Positions 1 through 12,022 of a stretch of 64,000 nt of DNA are shown piece by piece. Within the stretch, counting starts at the first letter, position 1; each line of letters opens with the position of its first letter. This stretch comes from Endothia cerciana (taxonomy: Eukaryota > Ascomycota > Sordariomycetes > Diaporthales > Cryphonectriaceae). The stretch lies in assembly GCA_026119935.1 (NCBI GenBank), contig JALRMH010000017.1:620001-684000 (forward strand). The letters run 5' to 3'. The notes beneath the pieces are model-generated. The model was not told the DNA's origin and did no database searches. It was given only the letters and a program-made list of their open reading frames with translations. Both the position numbers and the translations under genes were made by a program.

Positions 1-266
1 AGATTGGTACTTGCCGGAGCATAGGACTCGTGGCCAGGATCATTTGGTTTCACTGGCTTACCTTGGTTTCGCTACAATTATATATGCGTCACTTTTCAAA
101 ATGGTGGGATGGTCTGGGAAGATTGTCATTTCAGCTATTGTTAGCTCTGGGGTGTCGAAGATACCCCCTGCCCCCGATGGACAGACAGCTATCTTGTAGG
201 AGCAACCTGATGTTACTTGTTAGCCTGCTTCCCCCCCAAATGAGAAAGACTTGTGTATTAATATCC

Positions 267-292
267 AAAAAAAAAAAAAAAAAAAAAAAAAA
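267..292 (+). repeat. poly(A) tract, 26 nt
   Basis: An uninterrupted run of 26 A. It is the only A/T homopolymer of this length in the window. It could be slippage, or the tail of an old retroposed copy, but no coding remnant or target-site duplication is evident around it. Confidence 0.9.
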
Positions 293-576
293 GCACAGTT
301 GTTCCCAGAATATCCTCATCGCCGGAGACGGGGCGTCCAGCGGACGTCCCACGTGGCTGGCCTGCGAACCCGGTCTGATGGCCTGTACTATAGCATGGCC
401 TGGGGCGGAGACCTCTCTTCAAAGTGGCGGAGTTAGGACTTGGGCTTCCGGCCAAGCTGCCGAGAGGTTGTTGGCGATACGCGGGGACTTTTTCCACGCG
501 TACATATGTTCACAGGGCGCCCAATGCCGCGGACAATCCTCAGGGGTGTGGAATCTGTTCCGTAAACGATGCTCGT

Positions 577-651
577 CTTCCTTCCTTCCATCCTTCCTGC
601 CTGCCTGCCTGCATGCCTGCCTGCATGCCTGCCTGCATACCTGCCTTCCTC
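577..651. repeat. CTTC/CTGC/ATGC tetranucleotide microsatellite
   Basis: A 4-bp-periodic tract that starts as CTTC units and passes into CTGC units with regularly spaced ATGC variants. Its open reading frames are repeat artefacts. Confidence 0.85.
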
Positions 652-3600
652 CAGCCGACTACCAACTGCGGGTGGTTGCTGATTGTGGGGATGAGAAGTT
701 TAGAACTCAGAGACTACACGCAGGGGATTTTTAGTATGCCTGTTCGGCTGGTTCACGGGAAGGGACGCCTCCTGGGACGCCTCCTCGTACACCAGGTCAG
801 CCGCCCCCAGGGTCAGGACAGGACGGCACAGAAGTAAACATGTTAGTTCAGGAGTATCAGTCGCCAGGGCATTACAAAAGTACACGATGGCGATCTAAGG
901 CTCGTGGCACCTCAACATCAATTCCCCGAGGGGGAGCAACCACGAAGATCATCGGGTACGCCTTTCGATGACAGATCCACCACGAAGTCGAGTTAGAGCC
1001 GTACAGTTCCTTAATCTGTTGCGTTGCGTCCACATACCGCTGGTTGAGAAGGTCCAGCAGCTGGATGCGCACTCCTGACAAATCCCTACCCGTTCCCCAT
1101 ACCAACGCGTCTGTCTTCCAAGGATAAGTAGGAGGTATGTTGCCAGACTGAGCCGCCAACGGTCAACCTGATCATGAGCCCCATGGGGGGCTACACAATA
1201 CTATTCACGCCTTGGCAGATAAAGACTATCTAGGTAAAAATGGCATTAGGCGCAGTATTCATTCGCTCATCGTTGTCCAAGCAACTCTCTCCAAGTCGAA
1301 CAAAACAGTTATAACGTTACGTTTGGTGATTCCTGGCTGTGAGTCCGGCAAGCGGGGGCTTTATCCAGGGGGTTTCAAGGAGAGTCAATGGGGGATCGTA
1401 TAGAATCCTTCCTGAGATTAAAGGCGTCCATATGCGCTTGAATAACATGGAAAGCTGGCGATCCTACCCTTCCACAGCCCCCAGCGAGCGCCACACGGGG
1501 ACGAATAGTAACATGGAGTCGGGGGGGGATCGTCATGCCTGTCCACAAAGTGAGATCCTCCAGAACAGCATGGCTATCTGTTATCTGAGTAGCATCGCAT
1601 CATACCATGGGGCCATGCATAATATCTGCCGGTAAATGGTACCACGCATAATGTGTATTCGCGAACAAAGCCACGTGTGGCCACGGCTGATATCAGAATT
1701 TACACAGCACCTCCCCGGCTCCTGCAGGTTCACGCTGTGGTGTGGAGATCTCTACTTATGATTTCAAGAGCGCCACAATGAGCCTGGCTGGCACCTCGCT
1801 GCTCTTGTGCTTTGAGTGTTCTACAGTGACAGGCTCTTGGCATGTCATGTAGGAAGAGCTCCAGAAGGCGGAGTTATCCATGCGGTCACTGGGCGGGATA
1901 GATCGGTACCACAACGCGGTCGCCAGGACAGTATGAATTCATTTTTGTTTTTGTTTTCATGGCTGTATGAATGGGCGACCCAACTCTGAACGTCCAGCGG
2001 AGTTCGAGTTGTTCGAGTATTGACCAGCCCTCACAGAATAGCTTATTGCAGAGACACCGCACATGAGTAACCGTGCCCGATGATATGCCTTCTTATAATA
2101 CATCCGCTGAGGTAGATACCGATTGTGTGGGCCATGTCTCTCGTGATCCGTGGCTCTCAAACTCTGGGTATAAAGTTTTGTTGAGCTCATGGCCCGGTCA
2201 GCCGCAGAGTGTGGCCTTCTTATCAAACCTATCGCCTCAGCTGGCGTGCGAAAAACCACCTTTCTTTAGAGGTCTGTCGGCTTGTCTATCTGCCCTTTGC
2301 CTGTTCTAGGATACTCTAGTGCCGGTGACCTCTCCGGACCGAGACTCGGCATTGGGATTTTCCCATCGGATTGGGGCAGAGGCCTCATTCGAAAGCCTAC
2401 GGCACCGATGAACTAGGAGTGCCGGAGCACTTACCCATAGGGTCGCGCGCACAAGACATCCTTGGTGAACCACGAGCTGCGCGGAGCGGCACACTCCTCA
2501 CACTGCGCGGACTGCTTTTCTCGACGACTTTCAGCGGCAGGTATGGTGGAGTCTCTACAAGTTCCTGGGTACATACTCCACCATCGTGGGCCGAAGGACC
2601 CCTGCGACTGACGATCTACCCCCTGATTGCCCTCGAATCATTTGGACGTGCGGCTGAAGAGCATTAGCTAAAATAGTGACAACGGATCATCCGGAGGATC
2701 CAGCAACGTCACTGCCGCCGACTCTTTGCCTCTGGAGAACTGGACTGCTGCGGGCGAACCTGTCCGTCTTCCTGTCTCGCTTCCTTGGCAAGGACCGATT
2801 AGCCCACACCTACAGATTGTGGGCTGCACACGCCGCAGGCCCGCCGGCGTGATCTACGAAACCCGTCCCGGAAATGAGATGGCAGGCGTAAGCTTTGGGA
2901 AAGGGCTGAGGTAATTCGTCGTGGTATGATCAAATTCCTCTGGGCCACGGCGGAAGACAGGAACGATGCCCGCCCTGATCCCATCCCGACTGGACTTCGC
3001 GTGTTGAGCCGAACCCGATCACGCCTAGAGAGCAGCCAGACGCGGTCAGAAGACCCGGCCATAAGGCTGGGTGAGGGATTTATCCACTGCGGCTGGATTC
3101 AACGGCGGACCACCGTGATGAATGACAAGGTCGAATGCTCCACGGATGAATCGGCAGGGCGTGAATCAACAGGTGAGACCTCATACGCCTTGCCCAGTTC
3201 GTAAGCGGTCATATCTCATATCGAGCTCTCAACCGGAGAAGGGACAGGGCACCTTTTCACAGGTCTTTTCTTCGTACACGTGGATGGGATAGACACCACT
3301 GCACCATGAGCAGATTGCGCTCGGTGCAGACCCCCCCCCTAGAGCTTATCCCCCGGAGCGAAATGCAGAACCAGGGGTTTCTCAGATCGGCCACAATTTG
3401 GTCTCAAAACGACTCGCCGTATCGAGCGAGGAGGAGTCGACGATGCGGGTTGTCGCTAGCCTCTCTCGTCGGGATACTCCGCAGACTCTCTCCAGCCAGA
3501 CCCAACACGGCGTCGATTTGCCCCTTCTGCTCTACCCCGGAGGTCTTCTTGCTGAGAGACCGGGCTCAACGACCTGGATGTGCATCCCACACGTCGTGCG

Positions 3601-5569
3601 GACTTTGGTGGGCTGAGTAGTGCGACATGCAGATCCCAGGGTTTCACTACCCGCCTTCGCCACCAGACTGCACCGGAGATGCCAGTTACTCTCACTTGCT
3701 AAGGACCCCGGATGTACGGGACTTATGTTCTGATACTTTGATCTTGATTGCTGCACCTTTGTGGGTATGGCCGGTATGGTGGCCTACTCCTGGGAACTTG
3801 TGGGCAAAGTGTGGGTACCATAGCACGTAGGTCCACGTAGGGTGTGGCAGTCCGGGGAGCCGAGACATGGGTTCATCGTCAAATGGAGGGAGGCAGCGGA
3901 GAGGAGCATGTGGGGGCCTGTGGGTTTTCCACTTCTCGATACCGCTACCGACCGCGACATCTTTGAGGTCCTTTTGCGGCCGCTTTCCACTGGGTACCGA
4001 CAGGCTGGATACTGTTGTCACCTTGGCCCCTGTCCTGGAGCGCGTTCTCGAGTGAAAATTGCATGGCTGCCAGTGGTCAGGGAGGGAGGGGGAAGGGCCT
4101 CATACAGTACAGGACAATCTTCCAACCTTGTATCAGGGGTGCACGCGCCCTTTGCCAGCCAGGCCGTGTCCTTGGTGATGAGGCATGGTACACACTGTCA
4201 TTTTCAGGATACGAAATCGAGGATGAAAATGACCTCACAAGGCCCGAAGCCGTACACCATCTACACGGTTCCAACTTCCTTCGCATCTGTGCCCCACATA
4301 TGCTGGACATTATGATCGTAAGGCTTGTAGATACGGTGGTCACATGTTGCCAGACAGGTCTTCCGCGGACCCGGCCATTAGAGATAGTGGCCCACAACAT
4401 GGGTTCTGGTGCTGCCACGCGCGTAAACACTAGAGGCTTCCTGCACTGCACAACCTCCCCTCCCTGGTGACGGCCTGCTGGTCAACTGTCGAATCGGGGC
4501 CTCGCTGCGGCTACTTTTATTGCGTGGTATGCAAGGGAGGGAGGGGGATGGAGAGCGACGCCCTGGGGGGGGATCAAGACGCCTCGAACGGGTCCAATGT
4601 CATCCCTTCGAAGCCCAACCTAGGTTCTTACATCCCAGCTCCTCGACGCCCAAGTGCCGGCATTGACCTGCTGGTACCCGTAAGAACTTTAATCTGCTGA
4701 CTAGGCTGGCAGAATCATGGCGGTGCGGAAAAGCCGTTGACCAAGCGTCCTGCTTACAGCCGCCGACCTCGATATCAGCTTTCATCGATATTTCCGGGAT
4801 ATGGCTCGCTTGATTCTTCGAATCCTCGTTCGTCTGGCACTGGAGAAGGACCGCCGCGCTGACTTCCAAGTTTGGCTCCGCATCTGTTCGGGAGTCGACC
4901 CATGAAAATATTGGGACCAAATCACCACACGGCACGGCGGCACAGGGCCCATACCCGGTAGGTCGGACGGGTTCCCACCGCGCTCTGTTCAAAATCCCTT
5001 GACCTGACAAGCGCAAGATCTCGTCCTACTCAAGCAGCACCTGCGGAGGACCTCGGCATGATGTTGTCGGAGACATGTGTGGTCGTGAGTACTAGCCGGA
5101 GCACGTGTATCTGGGATATCTTCGGGGGCCTATTGCTGTTCAGAACCATCATTTCTGTGAAACATTCACGAGGGCACCCCAACGATCAAAGCGTTTGACC
5201 CTCCTGCAATGCCTCCAGTGCCTCTTACCTCGACAGCCCGGGGAATTAATTCCGATCAGGACTGCATACGGTATGTACTCAACATCATGCGGCCAACTTT
5301 CCCGGCCCTACGATGTCTCAAGATGAGGCTCAGCCTGCAGACGTAACGCTACGATCTGTACAAGCCGAACAGCCCAGGGAATCACTTGAACACGGTGGGT
5401 GATCTGAGACAGAGCCTGTCATAGGTCCCGCCCCGGCCGCGAGCTAAGTGTTGAAGCGACCTAACAGTTGAACTTGATGGCGCGCTTACCGCAGCGCCAT
5501 ATTCTCTTCAGGTCACTTAACCCATGTGAGAAGAAGGAGGCCACTGCTCGTGTGTGTGGAGGGTGTGTG

Positions 5570-5599
5570 GACGCTGGGACGCTGGGACGCTGGGACGCT
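5570..5599. repeat. short tandem repeat, unit GGGACGCT
   Basis: Almost four copies of an 8-bp unit, preceded by a GTGTGTGGA-like stretch. Confidence 0.85.
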
Positions 5600-6980
5600 C
5601 TACCACAAGTTCAGGACCCACGTCCACCTGGGGTGAGGCACATTTCTCCTAAAGCGTGTAGGGCGGGTGTGAATTAGTGACAGGAGGCCTATAGACTTCC
5701 ACCCAAGGTAATTTAGCTCCCGGATCAGCTCGAGCGCGCCATCGCTCCTTACCGGGTGTAGACAAAGAAAAACGGCTTCGCGACAGACAAAGCCACACAG
5801 GCCACATGTCGGTCACAGCGAGAGTGGGCCGCGGGGGGGGGGGGTGAGGGACTGCATTTCCCACCTGTCGTTCCTAATCTCGGCAAATTGCAAAAACACC
5901 AAAAAACCGGTGGGCCGAAGTGACAAAAACCAGAGAGGTGGGCTAAGCCATGATGTCGTGGGGCCTGGTGCCTAGGAAAGGTGTTGCCTCCGAGGATGTC
6001 CTGGACCTCAAGCAGACGGCTGTTGGATACTGCGATCCGGTTGGTCACCATCACGGTGGAAGCGCCCAGTGGCACAGCATGAAGCAGTTGGGCATCACCC
6101 ACCTACATGGGGAGGCCAAATCAGCAGCCTCTTCATCTCAATTGACTCCGACGGTCCAGTGTCGGCACCAGCATATGGGGCCGAGCTACAGTCCCGTTGG
6201 AGCGCATATTTACCGACCGTTATGTTGCCGTATGCGGCAGAGTAGCCGGGTGGATGGCGCGGGCGGGGGCCGACTCTGCTAATTGGTACCGACACTACGG
6301 AACCGGCGCTTGGGGAGGGGAAAGATGCTTGAAGATGCATTATCACGGTAGTATCTGCTCCATAGTGCGGCTGGGGAAGGTGATGTCGATATGGAGTCTC
6401 CGGCCGCTGGGATGGGCTCTGCGGTATGACAGCGGGGCTCGCTGGACGACTGACCTTGGCCGCGCTGCCCTAGATAGCCATTAGTAGATCATGTGGCCCA
6501 GATAAACGGGTACACATGAAACGAAGGGCCTTCTTGAAGAAGTAGGAGTGAGGCGGGCGGAACGAACGACGCTGTGATTGTCGTCTCGGATGACGCAAAC
6601 GGACACCGAGCGTGGACAGGTACAGCACGGTACTTCGTTGGCTCATTCCATGCATGCATAGGTACGCTGTGGTTCGCGTGATATAAGCGTTACAGCGAGA
6701 AGCCCAGAAATTGAACCCTTGGGCATTGCAGTCAGTGCGGCTGAGAGGGTCGCAGATGCTGCCTCTCAGCTTGCCAAACGGAGCATGCGTGAGGGGCCTC
6801 GGTCAGCGAAAGGAAGACATCATCAACACCACCTCGCAGGGCCAAGGGTGAGGGTGAAGGTGAGGACGACAGATGGCACTCGCTGACGCTGAGGTATCCA
6901 GCCCATGGAGCGCGCCAAACGACGCCGTGCGTGTGGCTTGTCTGGTGCTGTCGTAGCTCAGTTTCCCCTAAGCGCTGCCC

Positions 6981-7016
6981 GTGTGTATGTGTGTGTTTGT
7001 GTGTGCGTGTGTGTCT
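6981..7016. repeat. (GT)n microsatellite
   Basis: A GT dinucleotide tract with occasional A, T and C interruptions. Confidence 0.85.
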
Positions 7017-9947
7017 GAGTGGAGAGGGGGATGGGCCTCGTATCCACGGCGGAACAGTTGCGTGACCCGACGGGGGTCCTACAGGGCGAGGGGAGGGGCC
7101 AGGGCCAGGGCCAAGCATAGAAATGGAAGTGTACGATAAGTTATATTATGGTAACACTATACGCATTTTAGTACCGTACAGCAGCCCCTGGCCTAGCGTG
7201 CCTGGGTGGCCGCTGGATGCTACCCACGCCATGCCGGTCAGGGTCTAGCGCGACCCAGCATGGCGGACCGGGCCGTGGTTGGCTGTTGGCAGAGGCAGCC
7301 GAGCACAGAGCTGCCGTTAGCGTTCGTTGCGCAGCCACTGAGGGGCTGTGGCTTTCCTATGCCGTCAGCCCCCGCCCCCGCCCAACCTGGGGCACCCAAC
7401 GGGGGGGGGGGGGGTTATGAGAACTTACATGACTATGTAGATCAGTACACAAGTGGTGTGGTATGGGTGCCGCTGGCATGGCCAGGGGCTGCATGTATCG
7501 TGGACCGCTGGGCATCTTCAGGACACCCAGTCGTTACGAAGCAATCTCAGCAAGGCCAAGTCCATTGCTCATGGGAGACACGCAACCCAGGCCGCCTAAT
7601 CTGACGTACCACATGCGGTGCGTGTTCGCCGATACCACACAGCCCGCCCAGGAGGTTTGTTTCGGGCACACCTTGCTCCGGCGCCTCTTGCTTCTGAATC
7701 ACTTGGTGCAGCTGGCCATGAGGTTGTGAACTGTATCACACCCCAACCTTCGCCCTGGGAGGGGGAGGGGGCTGCCACAGGTCTACCATGATACACTCGG
7801 CGGTGACCAACAGACTTGGCAGCTAGGCACATCCGGGAAGAGCACCTGGAGGTGTGCTGAGGGCATCCGAATTGGCATCTTCGAAGGCCAGCACCCAGCG
7901 GTATCCTTCGCCATGCCCTCAGGCTCGAGCCTGTCCGAGCTGGACCGTATGTCCCCACTCGTGGCTACGACGCTGCCCATCCCGGTGCGGATGCTGATCC
8001 ACTCCATTCCCACCCCACGCCGCCAGCCCGTGCTCGCCTGCTGCAGGGTTCTTTTGCACGATCACCCGCCTACCGAAGGGCTGAGAGATCCTTCTCGTCC
8101 CGCAGACGTCCTTGGGACCACTCTCTCTACCATCCAGCGTCCTCCGGCAGACATCGTCACCCGTCCTGGGTCCCCCATCCTGCCCTCACCCTTGCCTGTC
8201 TTGCGTGCCCTCCACCCAATGACGGTCTGCCACCTTCGCCCCCCGGCTGCTAGCTGGCACCGCCTGACACGGAGGGCTCGAGGGGACACACCGGCTCCCC
8301 GACCCCGGCTGTCTAATAACAGCAGCGGCCTACCCAGCTTGGTGTCGGGCGGGCGTCCACAACTGAGGCTGTCACATCGACGCACAGTATAGCCAGCTCT
8401 GACCTGTGAAGGCCCGCCCGGCAAGACTGGGCTCTCGTCGACGCACCAAGCGCCCGGGGAGCGAATCATCGATAGAGAACCGGGACCAGGCGTATACATG
8501 CTTTGATGGACCAAGATGCAGGCCCTTCTCGACTGCCGGGGGGTGGATTATGGGCACAGCATGAACCGTGGTCAGCGAGCCGGGCGTGCCCTGCTCTCAT
8601 CGCTCAGCTGTTCTTGGACACCCCCGGAAGCGCGTCTACTAGATACATCTCTAGGCGCGAGCGCTTCTAGAAGCCAGCCCAACTCACGAGCCCCCCCCCC
8701 CCCCGGCGCACGCAGATCCAACGCCCGAGGACCCTTTGCTCCCTCAGCGATGGGGTAGGCCTAATTACGATCCATCAGAGGCGAGCCAGAGATTAGCAAG
8801 TGCCTGAGAACAGCCGGGATTGAGAACGCAGGTGGCACAGAGAACGCTTCATCAAGATCATCTCGCCTCTATTTCCCAAAGGACCATCCATGATCGTTGA
8901 CCTCTGTCTCGGAATCATTCCCGGCGAGTCGGAGGTCGGCTGCCGGGTACGATGAAAGGACTACCCGTTTCCGAATTAGAATGACCTGAGCAGGCATGAA
9001 GGCCAAGGCACCCTAGGAACCCTGGGGTGCCCACCTGAAGGTTCCTCGCACCATCTAGCCCAGCGAGGCCCCAGTCCGCAACGGACGACCGCTGCTAGAA
9101 GTGGATTTATGTTGACGCGAGTGTCGGCACTTCGATTCCCGACAAGTCTGATTGCCCTCTTTACCCCGTGAACCCTGGGCTGCCCTGAGTCCATCAGCCG
9201 CTGCCACAGGGCAAACACTTGTTCTTCTGGAACGTTGAGCCCAGTTCTCCATCTCCCTTCCTCCTCCCGCTCTACCGTGTAGCCTCCGCGACCGGTGAGC
9301 TCTGCCATCTCCGGCGACCCGGCGGGACTGTCTAGCATCAGACCACCTTCATCGTACATACCGAGGTAGTATCGCTGAGCGGGACTGCCTCTGTTCCCGG
9401 GTGGTGTTCAGGGTCCAGGGGAAGGCTGGCTTGCGAAAGTGATCTGCAGGGCTATGCCCCTTCGATCTCGTCTTTGCTTCCATCTTGCAGACAGGTCCCT
9501 CTTCATCCCCGGTCATCCTCCCGGCCGCCATATCCACAAGGCGGCTTTGCACCCGACCCTTGTAACCCAGGCTGCTCTCGACACACCTTGCCGCTTCTCA
9601 CTGGGACTGCCATGGACATGGCTTTGAGCCGTCGTGGGGCTGGGGTGTGGGTGGGTGTGTGGGACCGCGCAGTACCTGGGTACCCCCCCCCCCCCGGCCA
9701 GGTCTCGACTTGTACCAGAGGCCAGGCCCTCCAGAGCTCCCTCTCATATCGAGGCCGCTCCTTTGGCCTCGTGAGATATGACTATCTTCGTTCCCTTTTC
9801 AGAGAGGGAAGCATAAAAACAAGCGATCGTCCTCCCGGTACCAACGTGCCCACCTCAAAGACTCACCTTGCGCCTGCCCTTGCCCTTACAACAGACTTGT
9901 GATCACGTATCTTCTCTAACAGTCATAACTCCCTTCACCGGAATCAC

Positions 9948-9970
9948 TTTTTTTTTTAAATTTTTTTTTT
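9948..9970 (+). promoter_or_regulatory. T-rich tract just upstream of the Myb-like gene
   Basis: Two T10 blocks separated by AAA lie 35-57 bp before the ATG at 10005. Poly(dT) tracts near fungal promoters commonly exclude nucleosomes. The position fits a core-promoter or 5' leader element, but this is inference only. Confidence 0.35.
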
Positions 9971-10004
9971 AACAAGAACAAAGATCTCCCTCGAGTCCTC
10001 CCGG

Positions 10005-12022
10005 ATGCACACTCTCGTCGACATGGCCTCGAGCCCACAATATCTCGTCCCGAGTGCGCACAACCAGGAACCCATTGACATAGATCCAAGCTTGAGTGGA
10101 CTGCCTGACGGCTCTTGCCCCAGCATCCCGCCGTCTACAGTCGCCTACTCTCACTCGGAGGGACAGACCTCATACTCTGAAGTAAGGATCATTCTTTCCC
10201 CTGTCGCTAGGTTTCCCCCCGGTCTCCTATCTGCTGTATAAAGATGCATGTTGGGCCCCCAAGGGTCGCCCACGCGTTCCCAAAAATATAGTCACTCATA
10301 CCAACCAACAGGTCTCGCACATATCACCTTTCGGCACCTCACCGGTCGTCGATGATCACATATTAACGCCCGAATCAAGCGCCGCATCACCGCAGCTCCA
10401 ACAGCGCTCTTGTAGGCAGTCGCCCTTCAGGTATCAAGGGGGGCCGGGGCCCTGCTCTCAACAGCCAACGCCACCTCACACCGCAGCAATGTACTCCTAT
10501 CCGGAATATATCAATAGCGTCAGCCAGGCTACATCGTCCATGCCTATGCAAGCCACAGTCGCAGAACCTTCTCACGACCTCATGCATTACCTTCACCACT
10601 CCCCGGGCCACGAAGAGCACCCGCTCCCACAGCCCACGCCATATTATGGCTCCTATAGTGTCTCTGTGCCCCCACAGCCCACGGATCCCTACTACTTGCA
10701 AAATGCGACTATGGATGGTTCAATGAGTATGTTACAGGCAGAGGCCCATAGCGGCTTGTATACACACCGGCGATTGGCGCCACTAAGCCATGCACCGCCT
10801 ATGAGCACCCTGCTCCCGGCCTCACATAATCAGGCCTACCAGCGCGAGTTTCAGATGCCCTTCACAAAGTTGTCACCAACACAGGGCCGTCACGCGTTAC
10901 TCCCTATTAGGAGAGACCCACCGCGCAAAGCCAAAGCGCGGAGAAATAGGAGGGAGTCAATAAGCCGACCGGCCCAGAGGCCTGTCCGGTTTGACGAAGA
11001 GGCTGCGACAAAAGAGCAAGAGGGCCCGGATGAGGAGCTCACGTTGGACGACAAGACACCGGCCGATCTGAGGCGGCTGTGGGATATACGGAGGAAGTGG
11101 CTGGGTAAGAAAGGCAATGGGATGTGGGAAGATATCATGGTGGAGTATCAGGGGAAAGACAAGCTCAGCGAGAACAAAAAGACACAGGTCAAGGCGGCAC
11201 TACAGATGAAGATCTTCAGGATGACTCTCAAGCACGGCAAATGGCCATCCAGAGATGTAGGCTGATAAACCCCCTCCCCCTTTCCCCTGCCGACAAGACG
11301 GCCGGCAAGCTGATTTCAAGCCTCAGGAAGCTGCACTCCTCCGCGCGTACAAGCGCTGGGAAGAAAACCGCTATAACGAAATCCTCCGGCTCTACGAGGA
11401 GGAGATGGCTGGCCGGAAGAAGGCTTACGAGTGGAAGTCGCAACATATCGAGGCGCAGCTCGTAAAGATGGGCCTTGAGGACCACGAACGCGACCGCGAC
11501 TCCAAGACCCGCAAGAGGAAACAGGTAGCAGCGCGACACCAGCCTCGCGCCAGCACCACCCAGCACAGTATGAGACATGTATCACAGCAGCAGCAGAGGC
11601 TGCCGGGGATGTTTGAGAGCCCGTACGGCGATAACCACTACGCAGCACACCCGGGCCACTACGATCCCCGCGCCTCCTACGAGGCCGATCTGGCCGCGCT
11701 GGGCGCGCAGCCGCCGGTACTGACGGAGGATCAGCACAACCGGCTGGTCAACGAGATTATGGATCGAGTTCCGTTCGACGCAACGCCCGAGGACCCAGAC
11801 GACAAGATGTCGGATTACGGACAACCGGGAGGCGAGGATCTGCACTCCCGCGCACGAAGCCACTCGTCTGCCTCGCTGATCCCCATCAGTGGCGTGATGC
11901 CCCTTGGCGCGCCCCCTGTCCAACAGCTACACCAGCCGCTCACTGCTGCCTCGTCGCCAAACATCAACGCGCAGCGCAGCGCCGCGATGGCCAGGCAGGT
12001 GTGTGAAGAGATACTCAAGTAG
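10005..12022 (+). CDS. Myb/SANT-like nuclear protein, unassigned family
   Basis: Predicted 605-residue protein from exons 10005-10181, 10312-11256 and 11327-12022. Intron 1 is GTAAGG...CAG, phase 0. Intron 2 is GTAGGC...CAG with a CTGAT branch about 13 nt before the acceptor, also phase 0; an acceptor at 11320 would add two residues. The N-terminal 260 residues are P/S/H/Y/Q-rich and look disordered. A basic cluster (RKAKARRNRR) near residue 265 could be a nuclear signal. Residues about 306-430 form two helical, tryptophan-containing segments with the W...W spacing of Myb/SANT-like folds; the second, rich in E/R/K, runs into a charged helix. The second intron lies between the two segments. 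The tail is low complexity. A DNA- or chromatin-binding role is inferred from the fold-like pattern; I do not recognise the family. A second ATG at 10023 is an alternative start. Confidence 0.72.

Larger units (their letters stand above)
1..10004. other. gene-poor spacer, left end of window
   Basis: No gene could be supported here. Stops occur in all six frames, the longest open stretches are below about 235 codons, and none shows a recognisable domain, motif or fungal intron/exon continuity. The stretch holds an A26 run, tetranucleotide and dinucleotide microsatellites, four of the window's long G/C homopolymers (5833-5844, 7401-7414, 8691-8704, 9683-9695) and an imperfect hairpin near 9740-9781. 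Base composition looks mixed rather than strongly AT-rich, so it is not an obvious heavily RIP-mutated block. It may be degenerate intergenic DNA or may hold lineage-specific genes that I cannot recognise. Confidence 0.6.

Noticed and set aside
30..734. 234-codon plus-strand frame at the left end
   Set aside because: Its length depends on translating the A26 run and the CTGC microsatellite; no other support.
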